From Rheinheimera pleomorphica (GTDB lineage: Bacteria > Pseudomonadota > Gammaproteobacteria > Enterobacterales > Alteromonadaceae), in assembly GCF_011634895.1 (NCBI RefSeq), contig NZ_SIRR01000001.1, forward strand, positions 1 to 64,000: 64,000 bases of DNA, given 5' to 3'. The notes beneath the pieces were generated by a model, which had not been told where the DNA came from, did no database searches, and was given only the letters and a program-made list of their open reading frames with translations. Of this stretch, positions 1-7,728 are shown piece by piece. Every line of letters starts with the position of its first letter. Position 1 is the stretch's first letter. A program made the position numbers and the translations under genes.

Positions 1-134
1 TTTAGCTCTTTTATCCGCGCTTGGTTGATGTCAAACCCCAACGTCGGGTAATGCTTGCCAAACTCGACCGCCAGCGGCAGACCGACATAGCCCAGCCCGA
101 TAATGGCGATATGGCTGTCTGTGATATTTTTCAT
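1..134 (-). CDS. tviB: Nucleotide-sugar dehydrogenase, N-terminal fragment (TviB/WbpO-like)
   Basis: Only the first 44 codons are in the window; the gene runs off the left edge. The ATG at 134 is followed by a Rossmann dinucleotide-binding start with the glycine motif GLGYVGLPLAVEFG at about residues 15-28. This is the signature of UDP-sugar 6-dehydrogenases that oxidise UDP-GlcNAc or UDP-GalNAc to the uronic acid in Vi-antigen and O-antigen pathways. It lies 59 bp downstream of the TviC-like epimerase on the same strand, and the tviB-tviC pairing supports a UDP-N-acetyl-galactosaminuronate route. The catalytic domain cannot be seen, so a related dehydrogenase such as WecC is not strictly excluded. 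Confidence 0.8.
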   Translation of the reverse strand, partial: MKNITDSHIAIIGLGYVGLPLAVEFGKHYPTLGFDINQARIKEL

Positions 135-193
135 GCTATCAATCCTGTGTAAATCCGTTTACGTGCTTTAAGTTAATGCGTTTTGCCGGATGG

Positions 194-1198
194 CTATTGC
201 TGCTGAATATACCACGGCATCGCCAGTTTCAGGCCATCGCGGATGCGATACTCCGGCGTATAACCGAGCATAGCGCTGGCTTTACTGATATCGGCCTGGG
301 AGTGGCGCACGTCGCCGGCGCGAAAATCAGCGTACTGCGCCGTTTTTGTATACTGAACGCCATTGTCGGCCAGGCTTTGACGAATCGCCGCAAAAAGGTC
401 ATTTAACGTGGTGCGATCGCCCACGGCGACGTTAAACACTTCGCTTTGGCTGATACCAGCCAGCGCCGCACGAATATTGGCCTGTACCGCATTGGCGACG
501 AAGCAAAAATCGCGGCTGGTTTCGCCGTCGCCATTGATAGTAACGTCCTGGTTAGCGATCATCGCGGCGGTCCATTTCGGGATCACTGCGGCATAGGCGC
601 CATTGGGGTCTTGCCGTGGGCCGAACACATTAAAGTAGCGCAGGCCAACAGAGTGAAAACCATAGCTGCGCGAGAAGACGTCGGCATACAGCTCGTTAAC
701 GTATTTGGTAATAGCATAAGGCGATAATGGCTTGCCTATCACCGCTTCTACCTTAGGCAGCGCCGGATGATCGCCATAGGTAGAGCTGGACGCGGCATAA
801 ACAAAGCGTTTAACGCCGGCATCACGCGCCGCCAGCAGCATATTTAAAAAGCCACTGATATTGGTGTCGTTAGTGGTGATAGGGTCGTTTATTGAGCGCG
901 GCACCGAGCCCAGCGCCGCCTGATGCAATACATAGTCAACGCCGGCGCAGGCTTGCTGGCAAACACTAAGGCTGCGGATATCGCCGTTAATAAATTTAAA
1001 ATTAGCCCACTGCGCCGGGCTGACCAGCTGTTGTACTTCGTCCAGATTACGCTGATGACCAGTGGCAAAGTTGTCCAGCCCCACCACCTTCTGATTGGCT
1101 TTTAGCAAGGCCTCTATCAGGTTAGAGCCAATAAAACCGGCACAACCGGTTACCAGCCAGGTATAGGTCCCCGTCGCTAACTGCTTGGTAATATCCAT
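194..1198 (-). CDS. tviC: NAD-dependent UDP-N-acetylhexosamine C4-epimerase (TviC/WbpP-like)
   Basis: A 334-residue extended short-chain dehydrogenase/reductase. It has a GxxGxxG NAD site at residues 18-24, a serine-rich AASSSTYGD segment near 135-143, and the catalytic Tyr161-xxx-Lys165. Length and motifs fit WbpP/TviC epimerases, which interconvert UDP-GlcNAc(A) and UDP-GalNAc(A) in the cytoplasm for surface polysaccharide synthesis. The ATG at 1198 is preceded by a GGAG ribosome site. It sits between wecB upstream and the tviB-like dehydrogenase downstream, all on the minus strand, so the three probably form one transcript. UDP-glucose 4-epimerase activity is an alternative for the fold, but the neighbours favour N-acetylated substrates. 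Confidence 0.85.
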   Translation of the reverse strand: MDITKQLATGTYTWLVTGCAGFIGSNLIEALLKANQKVVGLDNFATGHQRNLDEVQQLVSPAQWANFKFINGDIRSLSVCQQACAGVDYVLHQAALGSVPRSINDPITTNDTNISGFLNMLLAARDAGVKRFVYAASSSTYGDHPALPKVEAVIGKPLSPYAITKYVNELYADVFSRSYGFHSVGLRYFNVFGPRQDPNGAYAAVIPKWTAAMIANQDVTINGDGETSRDFCFVANAVQANIRAALAGISQSEVFNVAVGDRTTLNDLFAAIRQSLADNGVQYTKTAQYADFRAGDVRHSQADISKASAMLGYTPEYRIRDGLKLAMPWYIQQQ

Positions 1199-1230
1199 AT
1201 TTTTATCTCCGTGTGGGGTCTTGGTATGGT

Positions 1231-1246
1231 GTCAGAGTGCTCTGAC
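1231..1246. repeat. Perfect palindrome overlapping the wecB stop codon
   Basis: GTCAGAG-TG-CTCTGAC forms a 7-bp perfect stem with a 2-base loop. The stop codon of wecB lies inside it, and the last codons of wecB (KNGVRAL) are encoded by the flanking AAAATGGGGTCAGAG sequence. There is no T-run, so it is not a classical intrinsic terminator. A related string occurs upstream of flhA (see findings). It may be a REP-like element placed at a gene end. Confidence 0.5.
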
Positions 1247-2365
1247 CCCATTTTTAATGGCGTCGATTATACGCTGACAAGCCTTGCCATCACCATAGGG
1301 GTTATGGGCAAAACTCATGCTGTCATAATAGGCGCTATCGGTAAGTAAGCGGCTGGCCTCACTGACTATTTTCGCCTTATCAGTGCCCACCAGCTTAACA
1401 GTACCGGCAGCAACGGCTTCCGGGCGCTCTGTGGTATCGCGCATTACCAGCACGGGTTTGCCCAGCGACGGGGCTTCTTCCTGAATACCGCCAGAGTCGG
1501 TCAGCACCAGGGTGGCGCGGCTCATCAGATAGACAAAAGGCAGATAATCCAGCGGTGCGATTAAATGGACATTCGGCGCATCTGATAACAGTCGATAAAC
1601 GGGCTCGCGTACATTCGGGTTTAAATGCACCGGATAAACAATATCGCAATGGGGGAAGTCGTTGGCCAACTGTTTTAACGCGGCACAGATATTGTCAAAG
1701 CCTGCACCGAAACTTTCGCGGCGGTGGCCGGTAACCAATATAAGCTGTCTGTCTTGCTGGCCATAAGGAAACTGTGCCGCAAAACTGGCCTGTAGGGCGC
1801 TATCCTGGTCTATTTTTGCCACCACCTGCAGTAAAGCATCAATGACCGTATTACCGGTTACCACGATGTGCTCAGGGTTAACCTGTTCATTTAACAAATT
1901 TTGCTCTGAGGTAGCCGTTGGCGCAAAGTGAAAACGGGTAATGGCACCGGTTAATTTGCGGTTAGCCTCTTCTGGCCAGGGGCTGTAAATATTGCCGGTG
2001 CGTAAGCCGGCTTCAACATGGCCGACGGCAATTTTTTCATAGTAACAGGCCAGCGCCGTTGCAAAGGTGGTGCTGGTATCACCATGCACCAACACCACGT
2101 CGGGTTTAAAGTCGCGTAGTACCGGTTTAATATTCAGCAGTATGCTGGTGGTCACATCATACAAGTCCTGGCCGGCTTTCATGATAGCCAGGTCATATTC
2201 AGGCTTAATATCAAACAGTTGCAGCACCTGATCTAACATTTCCCTATGCTGACCGGTAACACAGACGCGGCTGTCGATATCAGTTTGCTGTGTTAATAAA
2301 TTGACCAGCGGTGCCATTTTTATGGCTTCAGGGCGGGTACCGAACACACTGAGAACTTTAATCAT
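1232..2365 (-). CDS. wecB: UDP-N-acetylglucosamine 2-epimerase (non-hydrolysing)
   Basis: About 377 residues. It converts UDP-GlcNAc to UDP-ManNAc in the cytoplasm for enterobacterial-common-antigen-like or capsular sugars. Family hallmarks are visible: the [12 protein letters not shown] start, [34 protein letters not shown] and the C-terminal [11 protein letters not shown] with TTERPEA. A GTG at 2368 and an ATG at 2365 both open the frame. I prefer the ATG because an AGGA ribosome site lies 6 bases before it. It is the first gene of the leftward wecB-tviC-tviB block. The last codons and stop fall inside a small palindromic element, so the natural C-terminus may have been slightly altered. 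Confidence 0.93.
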   Translation of the reverse strand: MIKVLSVFGTRPEAIKMAPLVNLLTQQTDIDSRVCVTGQHREMLDQVLQLFDIKPEYDLAIMKAGQDLYDVTTSILLNIKPVLRDFKPDVVLVHGDTSTTFATALACYYEKIAVGHVEAGLRTGNIYSPWPEEANRKLTGAITRFHFAPTATSEQNLLNEQVNPEHIVVTGNTVIDALLQVVAKIDQDSALQASFAAQFPYGQQDRQLILVTGHRRESFGAGFDNICAALKQLANDFPHCDIVYPVHLNPNVREPVYRLLSDAPNVHLIAPLDYLPFVYLMSRATLVLTDSGGIQEEAPSLGKPVLVMRDTTERPEAVAAGTVKLVGTDKAKIVSEASRLLTDSAYYDSMSFAHNPYGDGKACQRIIDAIKNGVRAL

Positions 2366-2466
2366 CACAGATCCTTATGTGGTTAATGACGTAAAGCTTA
2401 CCAAAAGCCCTTTTAAAGCGATAGGCACAACCGCTAAACTAGCGCGCCGACGACGAGGACTCAAGT

Positions 2467-2769
2467 ATGTTATATCTAAACAGCCAGAACATTCCCGAGC
2501 TTGCCGGGTTAACCTTTGCCCAGCGCATGGCGGTGATCCGCAAAGCTGCCGATAATTTACCGGTGCCAACCAAAATTACGTTGAATATTATTAAATTACT
2601 GGTGCTGGTGCCGCTATTTTTATTGATTGCCCGTGCCGATGGCTGGGCCATAGCCGGCTATGCCTTGTTGCTGGTGGTCGTGTATCCGCTTATTACCCGC
2701 CCTGTTACCTTTGCGCTGTGCCGCAAAGACTTTGCCCGTCTGCGCGCTCAGCTTTACCCTGAGTCTTAA
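2467..2769 (+). CDS. Small predicted membrane protein (DUF6170-like)
   Basis: A 100-residue protein divergently transcribed from wecB. An amphipathic, charged N-terminal segment is followed by two probable membrane helices at about residues 38-57 and 60-80 and a basic C-terminal tail. The pattern NIPELAGLTFAQR followed by PVPTKITLNIIKLLVL resembles a small uncharacterised family found in Alteromonadales (I believe DUF6170). The name is from memory and tentative. No catalytic motif is visible and I assign no function. A modest hairpin (CGGCG-CTAA-CGCCG) follows the stop but is separated from the nearest T-run. Confidence 0.7.
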   Translation: MLYLNSQNIPELAGLTFAQRMAVIRKAADNLPVPTKITLNIIKLLVLVPLFLLIARADGWAIAGYALLLVVVYPLITRPVTFALCRKDFARLRAQLYPES

Positions 2770-2914
2770 GCAAAACCGGCGCTAACGCCGCTAATATCAG
2801 TCTTTTTATCCGATCCAAACCGTGCCGGTGATGACAACGGCACTTAACATCTGCATAATCGGCGCAGCTTCGGCATAAAAAGAAGCAGATAATTCTAATA
2901 AAACTGGGGACTCC

Positions 2915-4471
2915 ATGACTGATTCAAGCACTGCGACGCTGGCACCGGCCAGTCAGCCGCAATTTCTCGGCCACCCGGTCGGGCTTTATGTGTGCTTTCT
3001 CACCGAGATGTGGGAACGCTTTTCGTTTTACGGCATGAAATACCTGTTGTTGCTGTATTTAACAAAGTATCACTTATTCAGCGATGCCGGCGGCCTGGAT
3101 GTGCTGGGTAGCTATGCCGGTTTGGTGTATGCGATGCCGGTGATTGGCGGCATGCTGGCCGACCGTTATCTGGGGATGCGTAAAGCTGTCACCTTTGGTG
3201 CCATTTTGTTGTGTCTGGGCCATTTAGGCTTGGCCTATGAAGGCTTTCAGGCCTACATAGAAAACGGCGTGGTGGTGCAGGACAGTGGCGCTATACAGGT
3301 GTTTTACTTTTCACTGGCGCTGATCATTATGGGCGTCGGTTTTTTAAAGCCGAATATCTCTACCATAGTGGGCCAGCTGTACGGTAAAGAAGATGCGCGG
3401 CGCGACTCAGGCTTTACCATCTTTTATATGGGCATTAACCTGGGCTCTTTTATTGCCACTATTACGGTAACTTATCTGGGTGAAACCTACGGCTGGGGTT
3501 ATGGCTTCGGTCTAGCCGGTATTGGTATGGTGCTGGGCTTAATCGTGTTTTTAGCCGGCCAAAAATACTTGTTTGGCTATGCAGAGCCGGCCAACCCGGC
3601 GCTGCTAAAAGAAAAAGTGTTCGCCGGCATTAATAAAGAGTGGTTAATTTACCTGGCCACCCTGCCTGCGCTGTTTGTGGTGTGGCAGCTGGTACAATAC
3701 AACCCTGTGGTACACAACACCCTGTTGGGTATGTCGGTTGTTGTATTAATTGGCGTGATCTGGTTTATGGTAACCCAGTGCAACAAGGTAGAGCGCGACC
3801 GCATGTTAGTGCTTATCGTATTAACCTTCTCTACCGTAGTGTTTTGGGCGTTGTTTGAACAAAGCGCCTCGTCGATGACCTTATATGCTGACCGGGTGTT
3901 AGACCGCAACGTGTTTGGTTATGACGCTACCGCCGGCCAGTTTGGCTCGCTTAACGCTTTCTTTATTATTACGCTGGCACCGTTTTTCGCCATGCTGTGG
4001 ATTTTTCTGGCGAAAAAGGGCTTAGAGCCCAGTACACCGGTGAAATTTGCTTTGGGCATTATTCAGGCAGGTTTGGGCTTTGGCGCGCTGGTATATGGCG
4101 CACAGCACCCGAATGACGCCGGTTTAGTGGCGGCCTGGTGGTTAATTCTGGCGTATATGCTGCATACGATGGGTGAACTTTGTTTGTCGCCGGTGGGTTT
4201 ATCAGCGGTAACTAAGCTGGCAGTGCATAAAGTGGTTGGCGTAATGATGGGTGCCTGGTTTTTGGCTACCGCTTACTCCGAACTGCTGGCCACCCAGTTG
4301 GCCAAGCTGGCGGCCATTGATACCCACGCCGGTGAAGTGGCTGACGTAAGCCAGGCGTTAAATGCTTACACTGAGTTATTCAGCTTTTTGATGTACTTTG
4401 GTGTGGGTGTGGGCGTGTTTATGTTGCTGATTAGCCCCTGGCTGAGAAAGCGGATGCACGGCGTGCATTAA
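2915..4471 (+). CDS. POT-family proton-coupled oligopeptide transporter
   Basis: A 518-residue polytopic inner-membrane protein of the major facilitator superfamily. The POT signature E-x-x-E-R-F appears at residues 31-36 (EMWERFSFYG) in the first membrane helix. Further motifs include GGMLADRYLGMRK between helices 2 and 3 and FYMGINLGSF near residue 170. Such proteins (DtpA/DtpB/YdgR relatives) import di- and tripeptides with protons. It is monocistronic: it starts 145 bp after the small membrane protein, and a strong intrinsic terminator follows the stop. A secreted protease lies further along in this window, which would suit peptide scavenging, but no direct link is visible. Confidence 0.92.
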   Translation: MTDSSTATLAPASQPQFLGHPVGLYVCFLTEMWERFSFYGMKYLLLLYLTKYHLFSDAGGLDVLGSYAGLVYAMPVIGGMLADRYLGMRKAVTFGAILLCLGHLGLAYEGFQAYIENGVVVQDSGAIQVFYFSLALIIMGVGFLKPNISTIVGQLYGKEDARRDSGFTIFYMGINLGSFIATITVTYLGETYGWGYGFGLAGIGMVLGLIVFLAGQKYLFGYAEPANPALLKEKVFAGINKEWLIYLATLPALFVVWQLVQYNPVVHNTLLGMSVVVLIGVIWFMVTQCNKVERDRMLVLIVLTFSTVVFWALFEQSASSMTLYADRVLDRNVFGYDATAGQFGSLNAFFIITLAPFFAMLWIFLAKKGLEPSTPVKFALGIIQAGLGFGALVYGAQHPNDAGLVAAWWLILAYMLHTMGELCLSPVGLSAVTKLAVHKVVGVMMGAWFLATAYSELLATQLAKLAAIDTHAGEVADVSQALNAYTELFSFLMYFGVGVGVFMLLISPWLRKRMHGVH

Positions 4472-4488
4472 GCGCAAAATGTTACTGT

Positions 4489-4515
4489 AGGGGCGTATTG
4501 TTACGCCCCTTTTTT
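4489..4515 (+). terminator. Intrinsic terminator of the peptide transporter gene
   Basis: A perfect 9-bp stem AGGGGCGTA / TACGCCCCT with a TTGT loop, followed by six T residues, 17 bases after the transporter stop. The stem sequence belongs to the same GGGGCG...CGCCCC palindrome family as the repeats immediately downstream. Confidence 0.9.
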
Positions 4516-4539
4516 ATGGCGGATGGTTTATAAACCAGC

Positions 4540-4706
4540 GGGCGCAGTATTGGGAATAATATCGGGCGCAATATCGGGCGCAATAATGCGCCCCTACAGG
4601 GTTGGTGCTCAGGGCGCAATGATGCGCCCCTACTGTTGGTTTATTGTCGGGCGCAATAATGCGCCCCTACAGGGTTGGTGCTCAGGGCGCAATAATGCGC
4701 CCCTAC
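4540..4706. repeat. Tandem cluster of GGGCGC-AATAAT-GCGCCCCTAC palindromes
   Basis: Four full copies of a 22-bp palindromic unit start at 4576, 4612, 4649 and 4685, spaced 36-37 bp. Copies 1 and 3 are each followed by the same 14-bp spacer (AGGGTTGGTGCTCA), so the higher-order repeat is about 73 bp. Copy 2 carries GATG in place of AATG. Two degenerate half units lie at about 4540-4551 and 4564-4575. Each unit can form a hairpin with a GGGCGCA/TGCGCCC stem. Frames reading through the array are by-products of the repeat. It fills the intergenic space between the transporter and yciU. Confidence 0.9.
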
Positions 4707-4733
4707 AGCTTAGCTTCGCCATTGTTAGTTTAT

Positions 4734-5057
4734 TTAGTGGCTTCGCCACTGGGCATGGCACAGTGATTCGTGTTTTTCGCGGCTAAGTAAGATGCGGGCC
4801 AGCACCCTGTCAGCTTCACCGTTTTCACCGCTTAAGCCTATTTGTGCTTCAAAGTGCAGCTCGGGTTCAAGCTCCTGCATCATGATCTCTACCCAGTCTT
4901 CGCCCGGCGGTGTTAAGTCGACATAGCCGCGGCTTTCATAATGTTGCTGATATAACGCATAATCTTCAGCGGACAGGTTTTCGCTGGCCAGTTCTTCAAA
5001 TATATCAAAGGCGTGGTCGCACAGTTCGTCCAGTGTCCATAATTCTAAATCTTGCAT
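4734..5057 (-). CDS. yciU: YciU-family putative double-stranded-DNA mimic protein (DUF440)
   Basis: A 107-residue, strongly acidic protein. It matches the YciU/HI1450 family along its length: an early AFDIFEELASENL segment, GEDWVE in the middle, and near the C-terminus VLARILLSREK followed by LCHAQW. The Haemophilus member folds with negative charges arranged like B-form DNA and has been proposed to occupy a DNA-binding protein such as HU; the role in this organism is inferred only from family. The ATG at 5057 has a GGAG ribosome site. The gene is alone, convergent with the transporter across the palindrome cluster. Confidence 0.88.
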   Translation of the reverse strand: MQDLELWTLDELCDHAFDIFEELASENLSAEDYALYQQHYESRGYVDLTPPGEDWVEIMMQELEPELHFEAQIGLSGENGEADRVLARILLSREKHESLCHAQWRSH

Positions 5058-5354
5058 TGCTGCTCCGGTTTAATACTTAAAAATGTTGCCCAGAATTTGG
5101 CCTCTAACTCTTCTGTACTGGCCGGTTAACGTACATCTAAACCGCAGGCCTTGCGTTACAACGCTGCTGTGCTCGCCGAAGCAACTCGCTCGCACAAGGC
5201 TCGCTCAGACACTCTTCGCCTGTGCGCAGCAGGTTCTAACCGGCCTGCTACCTGAGCTGCACCGTCGGTTTGTCGCCCGCCAGTATAGCAAGGCTTTGGC
5301 TAAAACACTGCTGTGCTGCTACACTAACCGCCTTTTTTCCAGCCAGACGTTGCT
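5058..5354. other. Intergenic gap between yciU and rlmA
   Basis: About 300 bases between divergent genes. I see no convincing gene: the plus-strand frame across it is rich in Cys, Leu and Arg and looks non-coding. The 9-mer GGCCGGTTA occurs near 5118 and its inverted copy TAACCGGCC near 5236, so a small decayed inverted-repeat element of roughly 130 bp is possible. The promoters of both flanking genes should lie here, but no clear -35/-10 pair stands out. Confidence 0.4.
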
Positions 5355-6149
5355 ATGTACCTGTGCCCGCTTTGCCAGCAGCCGCTGCTGCTGACCGACA
5401 ACTACTACCAGTGTGCTAACCGCCACAGCTTTGATCTTGCCCGCGAGGGCTATGTTAACTTATTACCGGTGCAGCAAAAGAACTCGAAAGACCCCGGCGA
5501 TAATAAAGATATGATGCAAGCCAGGCGCAGCTTTTTACAGGCCGGCTGGTATGCGCCACTGGCCAAGGCGGTAACCACTATGCTGGCACCACTGCCAGCG
5601 CACAGCATACTGGATTTGGGCTGCGGCGAAGGTTACTACACAGCCTTTATCAAACAAGCACGGCCACAGTCGCAACTGTATGGCGTGGATATTTCGAAAA
5701 GCGCCATTAAATTTGCTGCCAAAGCCAACCGCGATATTCAGTTTAGTGTTGCCAGCGCGTATCAGCTGCCGTTTGCCGATAACAGCTTGGACGCCATAGT
5801 GCGTATTTATGCCCCGTCGAAAGCCAGCGAACTGCAGCGGCTGGTGAAAACCGGCGGTTATTTGTTGACCGTCACCCCAGGCCCACAGCACTTAGTGCAA
5901 ATTAAGCAAGCGGTATACGACAGCGTACGCTTGCATGATGATGCGGTTGCACAGATCGACGGCTTTGCGCATAGCAAGCGGCAGCGGTTGCAATTTACAC
6001 TGCACTTTAACCGCAGCGAAGATGTGCTGGCACTGGTGCAGATGGTGCCGCTGGCATGGAAATTCAGCGCTGAGCAAAAGCAGCAGTTTGCCGAAGGCCT
6101 GCCGGCCATCAGCGTCGATTTTTTACTGGATATATATCAGCGCAACTGA
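5355..6149 (+). CDS. rlmA: 23S rRNA (guanine-745-N1)-methyltransferase
   Basis: 264 residues. An N-terminal zinc finger is formed by Cys4, Cys7, Cys20 and His24, followed by the family-specific EGYVNLLPVQ and DPGDNKDMMQAR segments. A Rossmann SAM-binding domain carries ILDLGCGEGYYT at residues 85-96 and VRIYAPSKASEL near 150. This is the RlmA(I) architecture, which methylates N1 of G745 in helix 35 of 23S rRNA. The length is close to the E. coli protein. The ATG at 5355 begins right before the zinc finger and has only a weak ribosome site. It is convergent with the amylase gene downstream, with one GC-rich palindrome in between. Confidence 0.93.
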   Translation: MYLCPLCQQPLLLTDNYYQCANRHSFDLAREGYVNLLPVQQKNSKDPGDNKDMMQARRSFLQAGWYAPLAKAVTTMLAPLPAHSILDLGCGEGYYTAFIKQARPQSQLYGVDISKSAIKFAAKANRDIQFSVASAYQLPFADNSLDAIVRIYAPSKASELQRLVKTGGYLLTVTPGPQHLVQIKQAVYDSVRLHDDAVAQIDGFAHSKRQRLQFTLHFNRSEDVLALVQMVPLAWKFSAEQKQQFAEGLPAISVDFLLDIYQRN

Positions 6150-6159
6150 AGCTGAGGTA

Positions 6160-6179
6160 GGGGCGCACTAATGCGCCCC
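6160..6179. repeat. Single GGGGCGCA palindrome between convergent genes
   Basis: GGGGCGCA-CTAA-TGCGCCCC is a perfect 8-bp stem with a 4-base loop, preceded by GTA. It is one more member of the palindrome family clustered at 4540-4706. It lies between the ends of rlmA and the amylase gene. Without a T-run on either strand it is not a textbook terminator, though it could end transcription from both sides. Confidence 0.75.
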
Positions 6180-6199
6180 GGATGCCGAGTGTTGAGCGT

Positions 6200-7636
6200 T
6201 TAATTTTTAATGTAAATACGGTAAGACCAGGGCGCCAGCATCAGCTTAGTGTCAGCGCTAAACTCAGCGTTATCGCCAGTTAAATATTCACGATACTGGC
6301 CATGATGTAAATGCGCTTTAAAGTTAACGCTCTGCTCGCTGTCGCTAAAGTTAAACACCGCAAAAACTTTATCCTTGTCGTTTTGCCGGACAAAACTCAG
6401 CACCTGCGCAGCCTGGCTGTTATGCACCGGGATCATCCTTGCGCCCCAATCAGCATTCCACAGCGCGGTGTTGGCTTTTTTCAGCGCAAACAGCTTTTGG
6501 TACAAGGCGCCGTTTTCATGCTGGATAAAGTTACCCTTGTCGTCATGCCAGATAATAGGGTCGCGTTCAAAAAACGCCAGTCGCCGGTTGTTACCCACTT
6601 CCTGACCGTTATAGATCATCGGCATGCCCTCACCGACGACCGATAACGCTATCACCGCTGGTAGCGCATCGCCAAACATCTCAAACTCAGTGCCTTCCCA
6701 GGCGTTTTGGTCGTGGTTGCTCACCCCCAGCATGCGCATAATATTCTGCGGGTAGTATTTTTCATTCCAGGAGTAATAGACGTACAGCTTGTTAACGTCA
6801 GCATGGCCCTGCGCTATGGCATGCACGGCCTGATGCCAGGTCCAGCCGTAGGTCATATCAAAGGCCCGGGCGTGAAAATCGCGGCCTTCAAATTCGGCCA
6901 GCATAAAGACGGGCTTAATAGCATCCAGCTCCTTACGGGCGTTGTTCCAAAAATCCAGTGGTACAAAGCCGGCAACATCGGCACGAAAACCATCGAAACC
7001 AACCTCTTTTACCCAATACTTCATCGCCTCTGTCATATACTTGCGCAGGCCCGGTTGGTTGTAGTCCAGCTCGATAATATCGCTCCAATCCCACCAGGGC
7101 GTGGGGCGAAAATCCCCTTTCCAATCGCGGATATACCATTCGGGATGTTCACTCACCAGTTTATTGTCCCAGGCACTGTGGTTGGCGACCCAGTCAAGGA
7201 TCACGTACATGCCCTGCTCATGGGCGGCACGGATAAAGGCTTTAATGTCGTCCAGGCTGCCAAACTCGGGGTTAACACCATAGTAGTCTTTTATTGAATA
7301 GGGGCTGCCGAGGCGGCCTTTACGGTTTAACTCTCCTATTGGCTGAATTGGCATCAGCCAGAGAATGTCCACCCCCAACGCCTTTAGCCGCGGTAACTGC
7401 TGTTGTGCGCTGGCAAAGGTGCCTTCGGGCGTAAACTGCCTGGTGTTAATCTGATAAATAACCGCGTTTTTGCTCCACTGCGGGTGCGCCACCTGCACGT
7501 AAGGCGTGGCCTGGTATGGGTCACTGTGCGCAGCTGTCGTGCTAAGTGGCTGGCTGCATGCCGTCAGCATGCTCAGGCTGGCCAGCAGCCAGGCCAGGCG
7601 GTGCCAGAGATCAGTAAAACCGGCTTGATAATACAT
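6200..7636 (-). CDS. GH13 alpha-amylase-family glycoside hydrolase, predicted lipoprotein
   Basis: 478 residues. A lipoprotein signal ends at the lipobox LTAC with Cys27, so the enzyme is probably anchored to a membrane facing the periplasm or surface. The (beta/alpha)8 barrel carries the four GH13 regions: I DWVANH near 148-153, II GFRAD with nucleophile Asp220, III LAEFE with acid/base Glu248, and IV SNHDQN with Asp309. A C-terminal beta domain follows (about 400-478). It should cleave alpha-1,4-glucans or maltodextrins; exact specificity cannot be told. It is a single gene, with GGGGGA upstream of the ATG as ribosome site. The residues before the signal helix are unusually polar, so translation could begin slightly later. 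Confidence 0.88.
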   Translation of the reverse strand: MYYQAGFTDLWHRLAWLLASLSMLTACSQPLSTTAAHSDPYQATPYVQVAHPQWSKNAVIYQINTRQFTPEGTFASAQQQLPRLKALGVDILWLMPIQPIGELNRKGRLGSPYSIKDYYGVNPEFGSLDDIKAFIRAAHEQGMYVILDWVANHSAWDNKLVSEHPEWYIRDWKGDFRPTPWWDWSDIIELDYNQPGLRKYMTEAMKYWVKEVGFDGFRADVAGFVPLDFWNNARKELDAIKPVFMLAEFEGRDFHARAFDMTYGWTWHQAVHAIAQGHADVNKLYVYYSWNEKYYPQNIMRMLGVSNHDQNAWEGTEFEMFGDALPAVIALSVVGEGMPMIYNGQEVGNNRRLAFFERDPIIWHDDKGNFIQHENGALYQKLFALKKANTALWNADWGARMIPVHNSQAAQVLSFVRQNDKDKVFAVFNFSDSEQSVNFKAHLHHGQYREYLTGDNAEFSADTKLMLAPWSYRIYIKN

Positions 7637-7728
7637 CTTGTTGTCCCCCGTCTTGTCAAAGCAGTTATAATCTTTATCGTTTAAGATTAATACGCCCTGT
7701 ACAGAAAAGACTCAAGTTGAATACGTAT

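Noticed and set aside
2822-2843. GTGCCG-N10-CGGCAC hairpin upstream of the peptide transporter
   Set aside because: A six-base inverted repeat with a 10-base loop is not strong enough to claim an operator or attenuator.
4523-4786. Open frame of 87 codons across the palindrome cluster
   Set aside because: Its sequence is a translation of the repeat unit (RNNAPLQ repeated), with no ribosome site and no family resemblance.
5083-5394. Open frame of 103 codons between yciU and rlmA
   Set aside because: Composition is unlike a protein of this genome (Cys/Leu/Arg-rich) and it overlaps the start of rlmA out of frame.
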